Shown here piece by piece: positions 44,819 to 56,350 of a DNA stretch of 64,000 nt. Origin of the DNA: Spirometra erinaceieuropaei (lineage: Eukaryota > Platyhelminthes > Cestoda > Diphyllobothriidea > Diphyllobothriidae); the NCBI GenBank assembly GCA_902702965.1, contig CACRXP010000719.1, forward strand, positions 202,287 to 266,286. The letters are read 5' to 3'. How positions within the stretch are numbered: position 1 is the stretch's first letter; each line of letters begins with the position of its first letter. The translations under genes were made by a program, and so were the position numbers. The notes beneath the pieces were generated by a model. It did not search any database, had not been told where the DNA came from, and worked only from the letters and a program-made list of their open reading frames with translations.

Positions 44819-45012
44819 TTAAGAATCGACGCAAAAATGTTTATAAAGTATAGTTTTGACGTCAGAACGCCGTAATATTTCTTGAAGGTGGGATGCATAG
44901 GAACGCCTAACTAGACAGAATGCCCTCCGGCTTGCCTGATCAACGTAGAAAGATTCGTCCCTAAGGCATGGAATGTCGTGAACCGCTTCGTTTTGCTCTG
45001 CCGTCATGCATA
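44819..45012 (-). CDS. Unrecognised exon-like frame, open (right copy)
   Basis: Mirror of 23402-23595, with the same acceptor and stop and no internal stop (FYVDQASRRAF). If coding, this would be a last exon of about 64 codons. There is no recognisable domain. Confidence 0.38.
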
Positions 45013-45996
45013 CTGATGGCAAAATGACGAGAGATGTGGCTGAAGAGGAAATGCAGACCAGTGTGCCTGTTTCTAACTTATTTCAGACATCAGCCGAATA
45101 TCACGCGCTCCCCTCTGCAGAATAACCTTTTCGAAGACCTAACTCAAGAATCTATCGGTTTCGCATTGGACCTAAATGACCATCTAGTGTTAGCATTCAT
45201 ATGTTAACGTCGGACACTTCTGTTTTAGGATGGTGAGTTGCGTATGGCTGACACCGAACAATAAAACAGGATGTTTAGGAGGAACATTGTATCATGTTTC
45301 ATTGTGAGGAAAACCTACCTAACGATTTTAGATGTCGTAAAAGACGTACAGCCGTTCATTATCATGGTTCGCCGCACATGCAGCTTCTCTGTACATGTTT
45401 AAGTCGCAAAATATATTCCTTATCAACTTAAAATTCACTGTCGGATTAAGCGCATTTGTAAATTTTTGGCAAAGACAATGTGCCCAACTTACCTCTCACG
45501 ATGGGAAAATTTTCCATAGGAGCTATATTTAGAAATACACGCACTAACATCCAGTTCAAGTGAGACATCACGGACTAGTGATTCCTTCAGTGCAGTTTAA
45601 GACCATTACAGCTGATAACGGCGGTCGACAAAGATGCCATCAATTCAAATGATAACCAGCAGATAGTGCAGAAATGGAACAGCTCTTCCGAATTTCAAGT
45701 TCGGCAGCAGGCAAAAACTAACGACCTGCCACAATAAACATGGATTATATTTAGGGTTCATCATCTCCATAACAAACAACGAGTAAGCGCTGTGTTGCTT
45801 GTCAAAATAAGTACCAAAACGGGGGTGTTTAGGGTTTTCAAATAAACAACGTGACTTTGAAGCAGTTTACTTTTTCATAGTTTTCAATATAAGCGAAATT
45901 AGTTAACGCTGGGTATGCTTGAGATTTAACGAATCTGCGTCTAAACAGGAGGCAATGCAGGCTGAAATATTCTTTCCAATTTTATGTAAGTAATCT

Positions 45997-46196
45997 ACTA
46001 CTACTACTACTACTACTACCACTACTGCAACTACTACTACTACTACTACTATTACTACTACTACTACTACTACCACTACTGCAACTACTACTACCACTAC
46101 TGCAACTACTACTACTACTACTACTACCACTACTGCAACTACTACTACCACTACTTCTATTAATTCTACTACTACTACTACTACTGTTAGCACTAC
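45997..46196 (+). repeat. (ACT)n microsatellite, right arm, expanded
   Basis: About 200 bp of ACT units with several copies of a higher-order block that includes CCACTACTGCAACTACTA. This accounts for most of the roughly 109-bp shift in arm alignment here. Confidence 0.95.
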
Positions 46197-46611
46197 TATT
46201 ACTTGGACCCTGAATAAAAGGAAGACATTCAAGGGAAACACGTCCTCAAAGTTACTGGTTGAAGACCCACGTTAACTACCATTGACACGTCCGGATTCGA
46301 GATAAGAGGGAATTTTGAATGCTTACGGAAAAATTTTCCAACATAAATTTGGTGACTAAAAACAAATCATAGAATGTACAGAAGCATATGGAACTAGTTT
46401 TACCTGCATGAGCTATGGTAAGAACGTAAAGACAAGAACAGCACGTAGACTGATGTGAGTGATCTCTTTCCCTTTCAAAGTGGCCTATCGCTGTTTGAAA
46501 TATTCCTTATCTAGTTTTTCAACTGCATTACTGATACGCTCCTTCGTCACAATTGCTCACAAAAAAGAGACAATACAAATGGAGGAGAATATGCGCATCT
46601 CAGATTCTTGT

Positions 46612-46833
46612 TTAAAAGAAGACGCAGGCACGACCACTGGTACAGTAGATTTATTTGCCTGAGCTTTCGAACTCGAAAAGGAGTTCATCATCAGAGACTG
46701 CTTGAGATCAGCAACGTGTGAATATTTATATCGCTGTTTCTTGCGGCGGGGGGGACTACGTCCGTGGCTAGGTAAGGTTTATGCCGACTGGTCCACGATG
46801 GTACTCCGGCGTGGTGCCGCCGTTCGTACAGTA
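46612..46833 (-). mobile_element. PLE-B 3' tail (right copy)
   Basis: Mirror of 21696-21925. The inner end adjoins the foldback element with a TA at 46832-46833, and the outer end reads the shared terminus GAAGACGCAGGCACGA. Confidence 0.7.
46665..46694 (-). ncRNA. Hammerhead-ribozyme-like core in PLE-B tail (right)
   Basis: The minus strand has CTGATGA (46688-46694), one T, GAACTC, a loop, GAGTTC, then GAAA (46665-46668). The boxes and stem II are intact, as in the left copy, although the loop sequence differs. Confidence 0.55.
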
Positions 46834-47816
46834 GATGTGCTAACTCATGAAATGTCAACCAAAATTTCGAACTGCGTTCTCGTTTCGAAAAGATTAATTA
46901 AGTAGTGTTGTAAAACTAATCATGATGCAGCATTAATCTATAATGATTCTGTTATCTCAGGGTGCCAAGTTGCGAAAGAACTTATTTCCGGCTGCATGCA
47001 AAATCTATACTCTGCAAAAATTAACTACTTAATTAGTAAGCAATTGTCTCATTGATTTTCGATGCCCTTGAAAATTCAATTGTATTTCATGGAAGACATG
47101 CATAAAATTATCCATTCTTTTACTTATTCGGTAGAAAATCACGTCTTCTTCCACATTCATACTCAAAAGAATAGTATTATTCGATTTTAAAAAAACTGTT
47201 CTAATTCGCGAATAATTTTAAACCCGACCTGTTGTTACACTTGCATTCAGGGTTTCAACACTACAAGCTGTACATTTTCCGTGTACGGAAAACCATGCAT
47301 TTCTCTACGATGTTAAGAGGAGACCATGTGAGGTTCCTGAAATTAAGCATTGGACTTGAGCAACATTGTTAACTTTACAAGCCACATTCGTAAATGCAGA
47401 TACATGACGTTTCATGTACGGCCATTTAACGGTATTAAAAAATCTCACAATTAGAAACTTTTTTAAAATCAAATAAACACTTCTTTTGAGTATGAAATTG
47501 AAGGAAGACGTGATTTGCTACCGATTAAGTAAAAGAGTGAATATTTTTATGCATGTTTTCTATGAAATATAATTGAATTTTCAAGGGCATCAAAAATCAA
47601 TGAGAAAATTGCGTATTACATAAGTAGTCATTTTTTCAGAGTATAGATCTCTCATGCAGCCGAAAATAAGTTCTTCGAAAGCCGACACCCTGAGGTAAAT
47701 GGATCATGATAGCTTTATGCTTCATCATAATTAGTTTTACAACACTATTTAATTAATCTTTTCGAAACGAGAACGCATTTCGAAATTTTGGTTGACATTT
47801 CATGAGTTAGCACATC
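46834..47816. mobile_element. Foldback/MITE-like element nested in PLE-B (right copy), best-preserved member
   Basis: 983 bp, flanked by TA on both sides (46832-46833 and 47817-47818). The terminal inverted repeat is near perfect over the first 35-40 bp (GATGTGCTAACTCATGAAAT...) and continues imperfectly for some 350-400 bp inward. No open frame of note, so it is non-autonomous. The surrounding PLE-B sequence is continuous across it when compared with the uninterrupted inverted segment at 49640-49700, which provides the empty site. Confidence 0.85.
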
Positions 47817-49420
47817 TACTTTGCAACGATGTGAGCTGCGCCACCTGGCTGCGGAGGCGGAGCGCGTGATAACACGCAGGCAAATCGATGTGTCTGTTGA
47901 TAGAGTTGGCTCCCGACACCCACGCCTCCAATAGTTCTCGCCCTGTCTTGTTGCCGGCTCGCGCCAACATCCGCTTGTTGGCGAAGTCGAACTCAGGGCC
48001 TTGCTCCAGCGTGTGAGTGTCGACTTGAGATCGTGGGTCGCCTTTTCGGACGGCCCGTTTGTGCTCAAGTATTTGTGAGCTGAGACGTCGTCCCGCCTGG
48101 CCTGTGTTGTGGCAAGGACAGTTTTGGCACGGGATTTGATACACTTCGCCCGACTGTTCACCTGCGTCCAGCCGATCCTTCATTTTCATGATCCTTCTAC
48201 GCATGATGGCCGCCGGATGATGAGCGATGCCCACGCCTAGCTCTGACGCAATGCGCTCTGTAGCCTCGAACACATTCTTTATATACGGTATGGAGTGCCA
48301 AATTGTTGGTCTCTCTTCCGTTTCTCCGTCGTGGGTGCATGCGTATGCAGCGACTGATAAAACTATTTGGGTAGCCGCTCTTTGTTAATTGGTCCCGAAG
48401 ATGCCGTAGTTCTTGCATCCTTCCTTCGGGCTCGTTACAGTGCGCTTTTACACGGTCAAAAAGCACCCTCACACAGCCCCGTTTGTGCACCAATGGGTGA
48501 TTGCTATGATAATTGAGGACCTGGGTTGTATTGGTCGCCTTTCTGTACACTGTAGTGCTGAGTTCACCGTCAGGTTGACGCGTTACGAGCACGACAACAA
48601 AGGGCAGTTTCTCGTCATCCTCGTCTTCTCTTGTAAACTGAATGTCGGGGAATATGCTGTTAAGTAAGTCTTGAAAATCCGATAGCTTGTCCATTTCAAT
48701 ACTGACGAATGTATCGTCCACGTATCGGCACCAAAACGCAGGTTTGTAGTGGCTGAAAGCAACCTTTTCCAGCTCTTGTAGGACCAATTCCGAAACTAGG
48801 TTGGATATTGGGGAACCCATGGGTGTTCCTTTGATATGTTCGTATGTTCTGCCATCGAAGGTGAAAAAGGTTCGTTTGCAGAATGCAAAGAGCTGCATTA
48901 GGTGCTGGATCTTTAGCGGCCCTGTCGTTTCGTCGTACTTTTCTTCGAGGCGTTTGCGCAGCACGTCACGCGCCAAGTCTGGTGGGATGGACGGGAAAAG
49001 TGAGACAACGCCTAAGGATAACATGATTTGGTCGGGTCGAATAGTTTTTCCTCGAATGTCGGCAAGGAACTGGGAGGTCAAATTTACGGACGTCACAGAG
49101 TCTTTTTGGAGAAAATTGAGTTTTTGGGACAACGATTGGCCGCAGAAGAACGTTGGGTTTGCAGATTTTTGGTAGTCCATAGAACCTGGCCAACGCCGTA
49201 TCGGTTGGTTTTGTCTGGCGCCATTCGTCAAGCGCGATTACATTGTTGTGCCGGAGTCGGCTTAAGAGTCCTGTCAGCTGGCCAATCATCGATTTGGGCT
49301 GCGAGGCGAGTGCGGACCTCTAGGACTGTTGGTCGTCCAGGAGAGCTTGTGCCTTCTTGTTGTAATCAACGCGGCTCATCAGAACTGTTGCTACCGGCCG
49401 ACAAAGTAAGAGCGAATACT
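47817..49420 (-). pseudogene. PLE-B body: reverse transcriptase and GIY-YIG domain, broken (right copy)
   Basis: A 344-codon frame (49231-48197) covers the RT. Motif A is SLGVVSLFPSIP, so the catalytic aspartate kept in the left copy is glycine here; motif C YVDDTF is intact. There is a deletion of about 40 bp before SQKLNFL relative to the left copy. The left copy's TAA is absent (DQIML). The frameshift before the GIY-YIG part is shared. The C-terminal frame (48273-47800) keeps GNKTGRELLEAW and INRHIDLPACYHAL intact. Neither arm holds a complete enzyme. Confidence 0.82.
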
Positions 49421-49885
49421 TGGGTACAAACGGGCCGTCCGAAAAGGAGACCCAATATCTCAAGTCGCCACTCACACGCTGGAGGAAGGCCATGAGTTCG
49501 ACTTCGCCAACACGCGGATGTTGGCGCGAGCCGGCAACAAGACAGGGCGAGAACTGTTGGAGGCGTGGATTTCGGGAACCAAATCTATCAACAGACACAT
49601 CGATTTGCCTGCGTGTTATCACGCGCTCCGCTCACGCAGCCAGGTGGCGCAGCTCACATCGTCGCAAAGTAAATACAGCGTCACCACGCCGGGGGACCAT
49701 CGTGGACCAGGCGGCACAAACCTTACGTAGCCACGGACGAAGTTCCCCCGCCGCAAGGAATAGCGATATAAATGTTCACACGTTGCTGCACTCAAGCAGT
49801 CTCAGATGCTGAACTCCAGTTCGAGTTCGAAAGCTCAGACAAATAAATTTACTGTCTCAGTGATCGTGCCTGCGTCTTCTATCAG
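49421..49885 (+). mobile_element. PLE-B inverted 3' segment (right copy)
   Basis: Mirror of 18607-19077. It reads GNKTGRELLEAW and INRHIDLPACYHAL in frame (49518-49730) and then a tail with a mutated core (CAGATGC near 49804). The tail here is uninterrupted by the foldback element, which shows that the inverted segment was separate before that insertion. Confidence 0.72.
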
Positions 49886-51037
49886 ACACTTCAAATTTAC
49901 ACTTTTCAGTTAGGTTAGGTCACTAAACTAGACCCCCCCCCTTTCGCTTTGGATGACTCAAATTTTTGAAACAAGCAAGTGAGTTCGTAGTTCTTAGACA
50001 GCCTGAAACATCTGCTTCTATTAAGCATTAAGAGCAGACTGATGATTGTTAAAAACGAAGTAATGACTAATGACTCATTGGAAAGCGAAATGGATATACA
50101 AGTATGCAGGTGGGTGTCATGACAATGACAGAGGGGCGCACATATACATATCATCGACAGCAACTCTGAATTGATGCCCAAATACTATTTGTCCATTAAG
50201 CGCTTGTCCCGCTCATAAACTGCTCAAATTAATGAATATGCGAATTGAATTAGCCTTACCATAGCACAGATATGCGCACTCCTAATTCAGTGGTCGCAAG
50301 TTGAAGTTTGGCACAGCTGCCTATACGGTTCCAGCATACAACGCACTCAAGAGGTGTGAAATGTTAACTAAATTTCTGAAATTTGTTTTCGATTAGAAAA
50401 GACTACCTTGGTAGGATTGTGATATTAACGAGTGCATAACGAAACTTCTGGCACTTCAGGATGCTAGCCATTGAACATGATTCCCTTGGGTCGTCTGCAG
50501 AGTGTCCACTCAATAAAAAGAACCGCCTATGTAGTATGAATTGTTTCTCACTGATTTTCGGCTTCCTCATGTTGCAGAAAGCGTACACAGAAACACTTTC
50601 TCTTGCATATATCTAGTAGAAAAGGATGCTTCCCTTAAATTTCTTCTCGGAGAATGTGTCCTATGGGCTTTTTGAAGACGTCCTGGACTCCTGAATAATC
50701 TTAAACTCGACCTGTTGTTACTCATGTATTCTGGGTTTCCAAACTCTATCCAAGTTACATTTCGTCAAAAATGAACGCACGCGTCTTTTCGCTATAAGGG
50801 AGAAGTCATATAGCACCCATAAAGTTGTGCATTTGATAAGGACCAAGCTGCATACTAGTAAGCGTGTATGTGCGCTGTTGTTCGGGTAAGCATTTCATAG
50901 TATTAAAAATATTACAGTTTCTTAGAAAATCCTGCTTCGGCAGTCAACCTACTGTATCGGATTTGGTGGATTCCGGACGTTGCAGTAGGTTGGGCGGTTA
51001 ACCTTATCCAAATGTTATTAAAATTGCGCCGTCCGGC

Positions 51038-51126
51038 GGGGGGCTTGTAGCTTAGGTCATTAGAGTGTTGGCTGTACTAAGGCCTCCGCCTTACTATCGT
51101 GGGTTCGAATCGCATCGGGAGCGGGG
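51038..51126 (+). repeat. Right-arm copy of the tRNA-like sequence
   Basis: Mirror of 17336-17418. The A-box region has TAGCTTAGGTCA and the B box is unchanged (GGTTCGAATCG). Six to eight extra bases (around CCTCCGCC) lie in the position of a variable arm. The differences do not restore an acceptor stem. Confidence 0.5.
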
Positions 51127-52254
51127 GTTTTCGCAATTGGATCAGTATGAATTATTAAAAATCTGCCAAAACATCTATGAAATATAAACCTTTCCAAAAC
51201 CGAAACACGTCCTTTTAGGGTATATAATTTGTAGAAGACGTAATTTGTTACGAAATGAACATAAGATGTAATTTTTTCTATATGCGTTTTCTTTATAATC
51301 TAGTTGAACTTACTGGGGTACTGAAGGTCATGGGAAAATTTTTTGTCACTTAGGTGGTCATTTTTGCGGAGTGCGGCTTCTACAGACACCAAAAAGGAAC
51401 CATTTGGGTAGCAGAGTAACCCACTGAGACCTTGGAAAATATTTCTTTCTCGTTAACTCAGACTGAACTGTCCCAGTAAGTACATAACATTAAGGTTTCA
51501 CGCTCGAATTCCTCCTGATTGTCAGGCGCAACCAGACGATTGCATTCTAATTGTAACTTAAGTTCGGTCGCATTGTTTGCAACGGGCAATCAGAATTGCC
51601 GTTTCCAGGTACGCATCTATCAACGGCAGGCCAAAACACCCAGACTCTATAGAAAACCATTTCGTGCACTGGTAATTGTAGCCTTGTACACAACCCTCAA
51701 GCTAGGAATTGGCTTTCTCGGTGCCGTGATTACCATAAGTATGCGACGTTGTTGCCTCTTGTACTAATGCATTCCGTCTTTACAGTGTCAGGTAGAACTG
51801 TTTGGCATTAAATATACAGGTTGGACAGCCAGCAGATTTCCAAACCTAAGGTTCAGGGTCGACACGCAGCACGCGTTAACGTCGCACGCGGAGTAAACCC
51901 AAAACGGCAATTTGGGATAAATCAGTCTTTATAATAAAACACGTAGCCGCAACTGCAGCCGAGGCATCTGTTAGGACTGCGCAGTTACCTCAGATTATTC
52001 CCTGCCACTCGAATATCCGAGCTTCCAGAGCTGGTGATGATTTGGTCGATCGAAGAGCGCAAAATGGAATGTCTACTGAGGTTCCCATTCTAGCGTATTT
52101 AATAACTAAGTCCATTAAAGATGTTGATTCAAAATCTTCAGCTACCATGTGAAGGAAGCTCCCCTTGCGTATGCCGTCCGCTTAATGTTAGGCGGGCTGT
52201 AGGCATATTGATACATATACCAGGAGAGCACTGAGCTATTTTCGGCACAATGAA

Positions 52255-52500
52255 CGAATGTTACAGGGTCAAGATTACTGCCTCGCATCCGGCGACTTCT
52301 TTGAGCTGGTCACCACTACTAGCTTGAGGGGACATCCTCTGAAAGTATGTGTGACGGGGGCGAGACTAGACGCAAGGAGGTTCGTCTTCAGCCACAGAAT
52401 GGTAAAGGCATGGAATGCCCTGCCTGCGGACGTCGTCATGTCCCCATCCGTCGACACATTTAAGAGGAAGCAGGATCAGTAGGGGGACATACGCCACCAC
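52255..52500 (+). pseudogene. Right-arm copy of the CR1/Jockey-like C-terminal fragment
   Basis: Same peptide as the left copy with a few replacements (VVTTTSL for ATSTSL region, KVCV for KLCV). In this copy the frame stops after FKRKQDQ at a TAG, where the left copy continues for a few residues. A non-functional fragment in an otherwise gene-poor stretch. Confidence 0.75.
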
Positions 52501-53301
52501 GGCATCAGAACCTAACAAACTTTTTCCCTGCAACGCTCTCCCACAAATCTTTACGTTACCAAGCATTCTACTCCCTACATTTAAGTAGCATTACTTGATT
52601 TTCATTGTTCTACAAGCAGACGGATATACGGTTGGTTCGATATTACCTGGTCCTTTCAGTACTGCGTTCTGGTTTTTGTACCAGTAGCCAATGCTTGTTG
52701 AATGTAATTATTTGTCTGATTTTCTTCGACAATTGCCTTACACATTATTTTGTTACGATGTTATTGCCCCAAAAGGGAGTTGAAAGAGGCTCGCCTATAT
52801 TTCCCTTAATAAATCTGATAAAAATACCTTCGTATCATCTCAGCGAAAAAGCCAACTGTCAGTCGTATGTCGCAACTAATTGAGTGTAATGATTCGTATG
52901 TAAAACCTCGACTTTGCAACGAGTGTCCCTCAATTTTTAACTGCGATTTCTTGCCTAGGCGCCTTTCGTCGCACTGTATTTTAGGTTTTTGGCATCTCAC
53001 ACATGGTGGTGCAAATATCTCATCCTGGATGTCAACTCGGTCATCGCTTTATTGTGAATATGATTCATGCGCCCTTATATGGCTTGACCGTTTACTTACT
53101 ACAAGTTTTTATAACATAGTTACGATATCCTTCACCTATGGACCTCAGTACCATCATCTCCCCAAACAAATCATCCAAGATCTTTTGCACCTAATATTCT
53201 CTCCAAATGAAATGACAATCGACTGTGGACAAATAAAAATGCTGTTCATTTACAACAGAAAAGAATTAGAAACATTGCTTAAAATGGACACTTCGGCCAG
53301 A

Positions 53302-56300
53302 TCACACCTGAAGCAGACGGAGAGAGATTCCGGCAAGTGTGACCCACCACAAGGGGTTTACTGAAGCCACGCCACTGAAGTCGGATATAGAGTAGGCACG
53401 GTAGTAAGCTCCATATTCATCCTGTGGGTAAAAGGTGAATGTCTGGGTTCCACTGTTTGCATACTGCAGCTGGACATACATTGGCGTTTTTTCAATATAT
53501 CCGCTGATCAGTATAACGAGGCCACTTCGAGGGTCCTTAAGGTCTACAAGTAATAAGCAAATTGGTTTGCGATCTGCATTTTATACAGGGGTTTTGTTAT
53601 ATTATTTCAGTTATTCATAAACAAAATCGACAATGAGATTATTTCTGTCCCGATCACATTATGTATCAGGATTAATGCGAATGAAAAAAATGATGCCAGG
53701 TAATTAAAACGGATGAGGTTTGGTGAACTGTTTGCGCCTGACACACCAAAAACTTGAAAAGACGTACAGAGCGGGCTGTAGACACCCAGAGTTGGGGATG
53801 GTGTAGAGCCGCCCGCCAATTTTGCGCCTCCAGAGACATCGATTCTCTTTGTAATTTGAATAACAGGAGCAATTTTAGAATACAAATTTACTATTGATTT
53901 TAAAATAGTGAGGTAAAAGTTCGGCAGATGTTAGCGTACCTCGACCTCATTCTTAAAAATGGCAAGGTATTCAAAGTGATATCCTGCCTCCAGATCCACT
54001 GTCTTGTCAACGACCGTGCCACGTGGAAGTGTCGGTTCTAGTGCAAACGCAAATGTAAGGGAAAATTAGCCACTAAACACATGTCACATTGAAAAACTAT
54101 GCAGGAAGCGCCTAGATCATGATGTTCTGGTATTATTAGGAAAACTTACGGGCTTTGTTTCGCAATTTTTACTAACATTATTCACTTCCTTATTTGTCTC
54201 GAGCAGTACATGACTAACCCGTTTAATGATATCTTAGCACATAGAGGCACAAATGAAAGTATCGCCACCATTGGATATTTGACGTAAAAATCTGTATCGT
54301 AGTTGAGCTTAATTCTCTGTTTTTCGTCCTCCTCAATCGCACATCTTGGCCGGCATGTGTTCTAACACATGAAAACGTGGCCGAAATTCTGAAACGTGAT
54401 TTCGATTCGAATAGCCTGTCTATGTAGTGTCGGAATATTAAGGATCGTGAAGCGAGGTCCCGAGATACTCCAGTCATTGCAGAATGAAAGTTCTTGAAAG
54501 AATCTATTTTTCTCCGCCTACAAATAACATACTCTGCAAAAATTGACTACATAAGTAGAATGGGTTTTAGTATACGACTTCTGATGTAACTTTAAATTAA
54601 ATTTGTTATATAGACGAGATGCATAATAAAAATCGTCATTATGTCCCTTTTGAAGATCGTTGATTTTTCTTAGAATTTTATTCTGGGGGGAATAGCGCAA
54701 TATAGTTTCAAAACGTCTTTAAATTCTCGAGTAATTTTTGCCTCGAACTGACGGTTCACTTGCATCAAGGGTTTCCAAACTACAAACTGGCAGAAATAGC
54801 ATGAATTTTACATTCCGTTGGGAAGATACTATATGTAATTCATGATATTTTGCGGTGGATTTCGGCCATATCGTATGCTTTACAAACAACATTAAGAAAT
54901 GCAGGTGTACGATGTCCTATGAATGAAGATTTCGAACTCCTAAGAGATTACACAATCGGAAGCTTTTTAAAAGCCGAAATATAATATTTTCCAAATTTAA
55001 AGAAAAAGCTGTCTTCTAACAAAGGAGCGCACATGAGACTATTTTTCTGCATGTTTTCTAAAAAATAAATTTTCTATTTATGAGAGCATCGACAATCAAT
55101 GAGGAAAAATCCTATAACATATGTAGTCATTTTTTACAGAATATGGTTTCTGCAAGCAGTCGAAAATAAAGATCATTTAAAAGTCTCAAGTGGTTGGAAT
55201 ATCCTAGAATCATGATATATGGTAAGTAAAATTATAATCATAAGTAGTCTCTTCGGGTGGACAAACATTTTGAAATGGCCGTTAACCTCATATGAGATGG
55301 AATATTTACTGGACTTTTACATTTAAATTCACATTTTGCGTCTGTGGACTATTTAGCTAGATGTTGAAAAAATGGTTGAAGTCCCGTCACTCTTGCGTCA
55401 CCCCTTGTTGCTCAAAAAAGAATTCTCTAGGCCATAAAGTGCATAGTATCCACAAGCGTACCTTTGTTCTGTGCATCTTTTCGGGTAATGATAAGGGCAC
55501 GAGGAGTCGAACTTCGTCGAACATAGAAGATTACGGAGGAGACGGGTTCGGAAATTGTTCCACGCACTATCGCTCCTCTGCTTGCTAAAAGCACACGAGC
55601 AGTTTAAAACTACTGATGTATTTATAAATGAATTTTTAATTTCGAAAGTCTTACCGTTAAATATCTGGTAACAAAACTCCTTTCTCTTGCAGTCGCCACT
55701 TTTTATAGTGGGGGAGGATGCTGTAACCTAAAATAGATTAAACTTTAAGTCATTTTGCAATTTTTAGTTAACATCGTTATCCCCCTGGCAACACTAGGTA
55801 GCTTGCCTGACAATTTATAAATTCAAAAAATGAAATCTACCTTGGTGACGGGTGGCGTGAAACCAAATCTGTAAAATGTTTTGCGTTCGCCTACACGGTA
55901 ATCCACTGCAAGGCAAGTTTCTGGGTAAATTAAAAAAATAAAGCGTTAGCATTTGGTCATTTTGTGAAGCAATATTAATGTTTACCTTTAAATAAAATAA
56001 GGCTTAATTTCCTCTGTCGTTCTCTTAAAACCTAGAGCTATATAAATACTGAAGTGTTTGTTAGATTTTCCTTTCTAACACTAAACAGGTTACAAAACAG
56101 TACAACTTACCATAATGTGAATTCACGCTTTTATTAAACTCGCACTAATAGTGTCTCTTTGTTCGAAAATAGTAACCCGCCATTTAGTTATTTAATTAAA
56201 TGAAGACAAATCATTGCAATGTTACGTCCAAATACTAACAATTTGTAAAAATATTATATGCACAAAAACAGTTAGTCATAAATATTGGGTAAACGAAAAA

Positions 56301-56350
56301 ATTAGTTCTTACGGAAAAGTAGCAAGATGACAACAGCTCCCATCTGAACT
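53302..56350 (-). CDS. Host gene, five consecutive exons with matching phases (right copy)
   Basis: Mirror of 12065-15112, with exons (transcript order) 56313-56350, 55462-55577, 53940-54037, 53747-53846 and 53302-53543. All splice dinucleotides and phases are the same as in the left copy and no stop interrupts the frame. In the second exon several differences are synonymous or conservative (GAC/GAT, TCA/TCG, V to I), while the last exon has several replacement changes (for example S to Y, R to Q, G to A, S to F). Both copies could therefore be functional paralogues or two alleles of one gene. The product is not recognised. Confidence 0.73.

Noticed and set aside
45903..46241. 112-codon valine-rich minus-strand frame
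   Set aside because: It is a translation of the ACT/AGT microsatellite; the equivalent left-arm frame is of different length only because the repeat is shorter.
48197..49231. Intact functional reverse transcriptase gene in the right arm
   Set aside because: The motif A aspartate is replaced by glycine, the N-terminus is truncated and the endonuclease part is out of frame.
52867..53364. 165-codon plus-strand frame as a gene
   Set aside because: It overlaps antisense the last exon of the phase-supported host gene, and no domain is visible; openness in both arms can be explained by shared descent.
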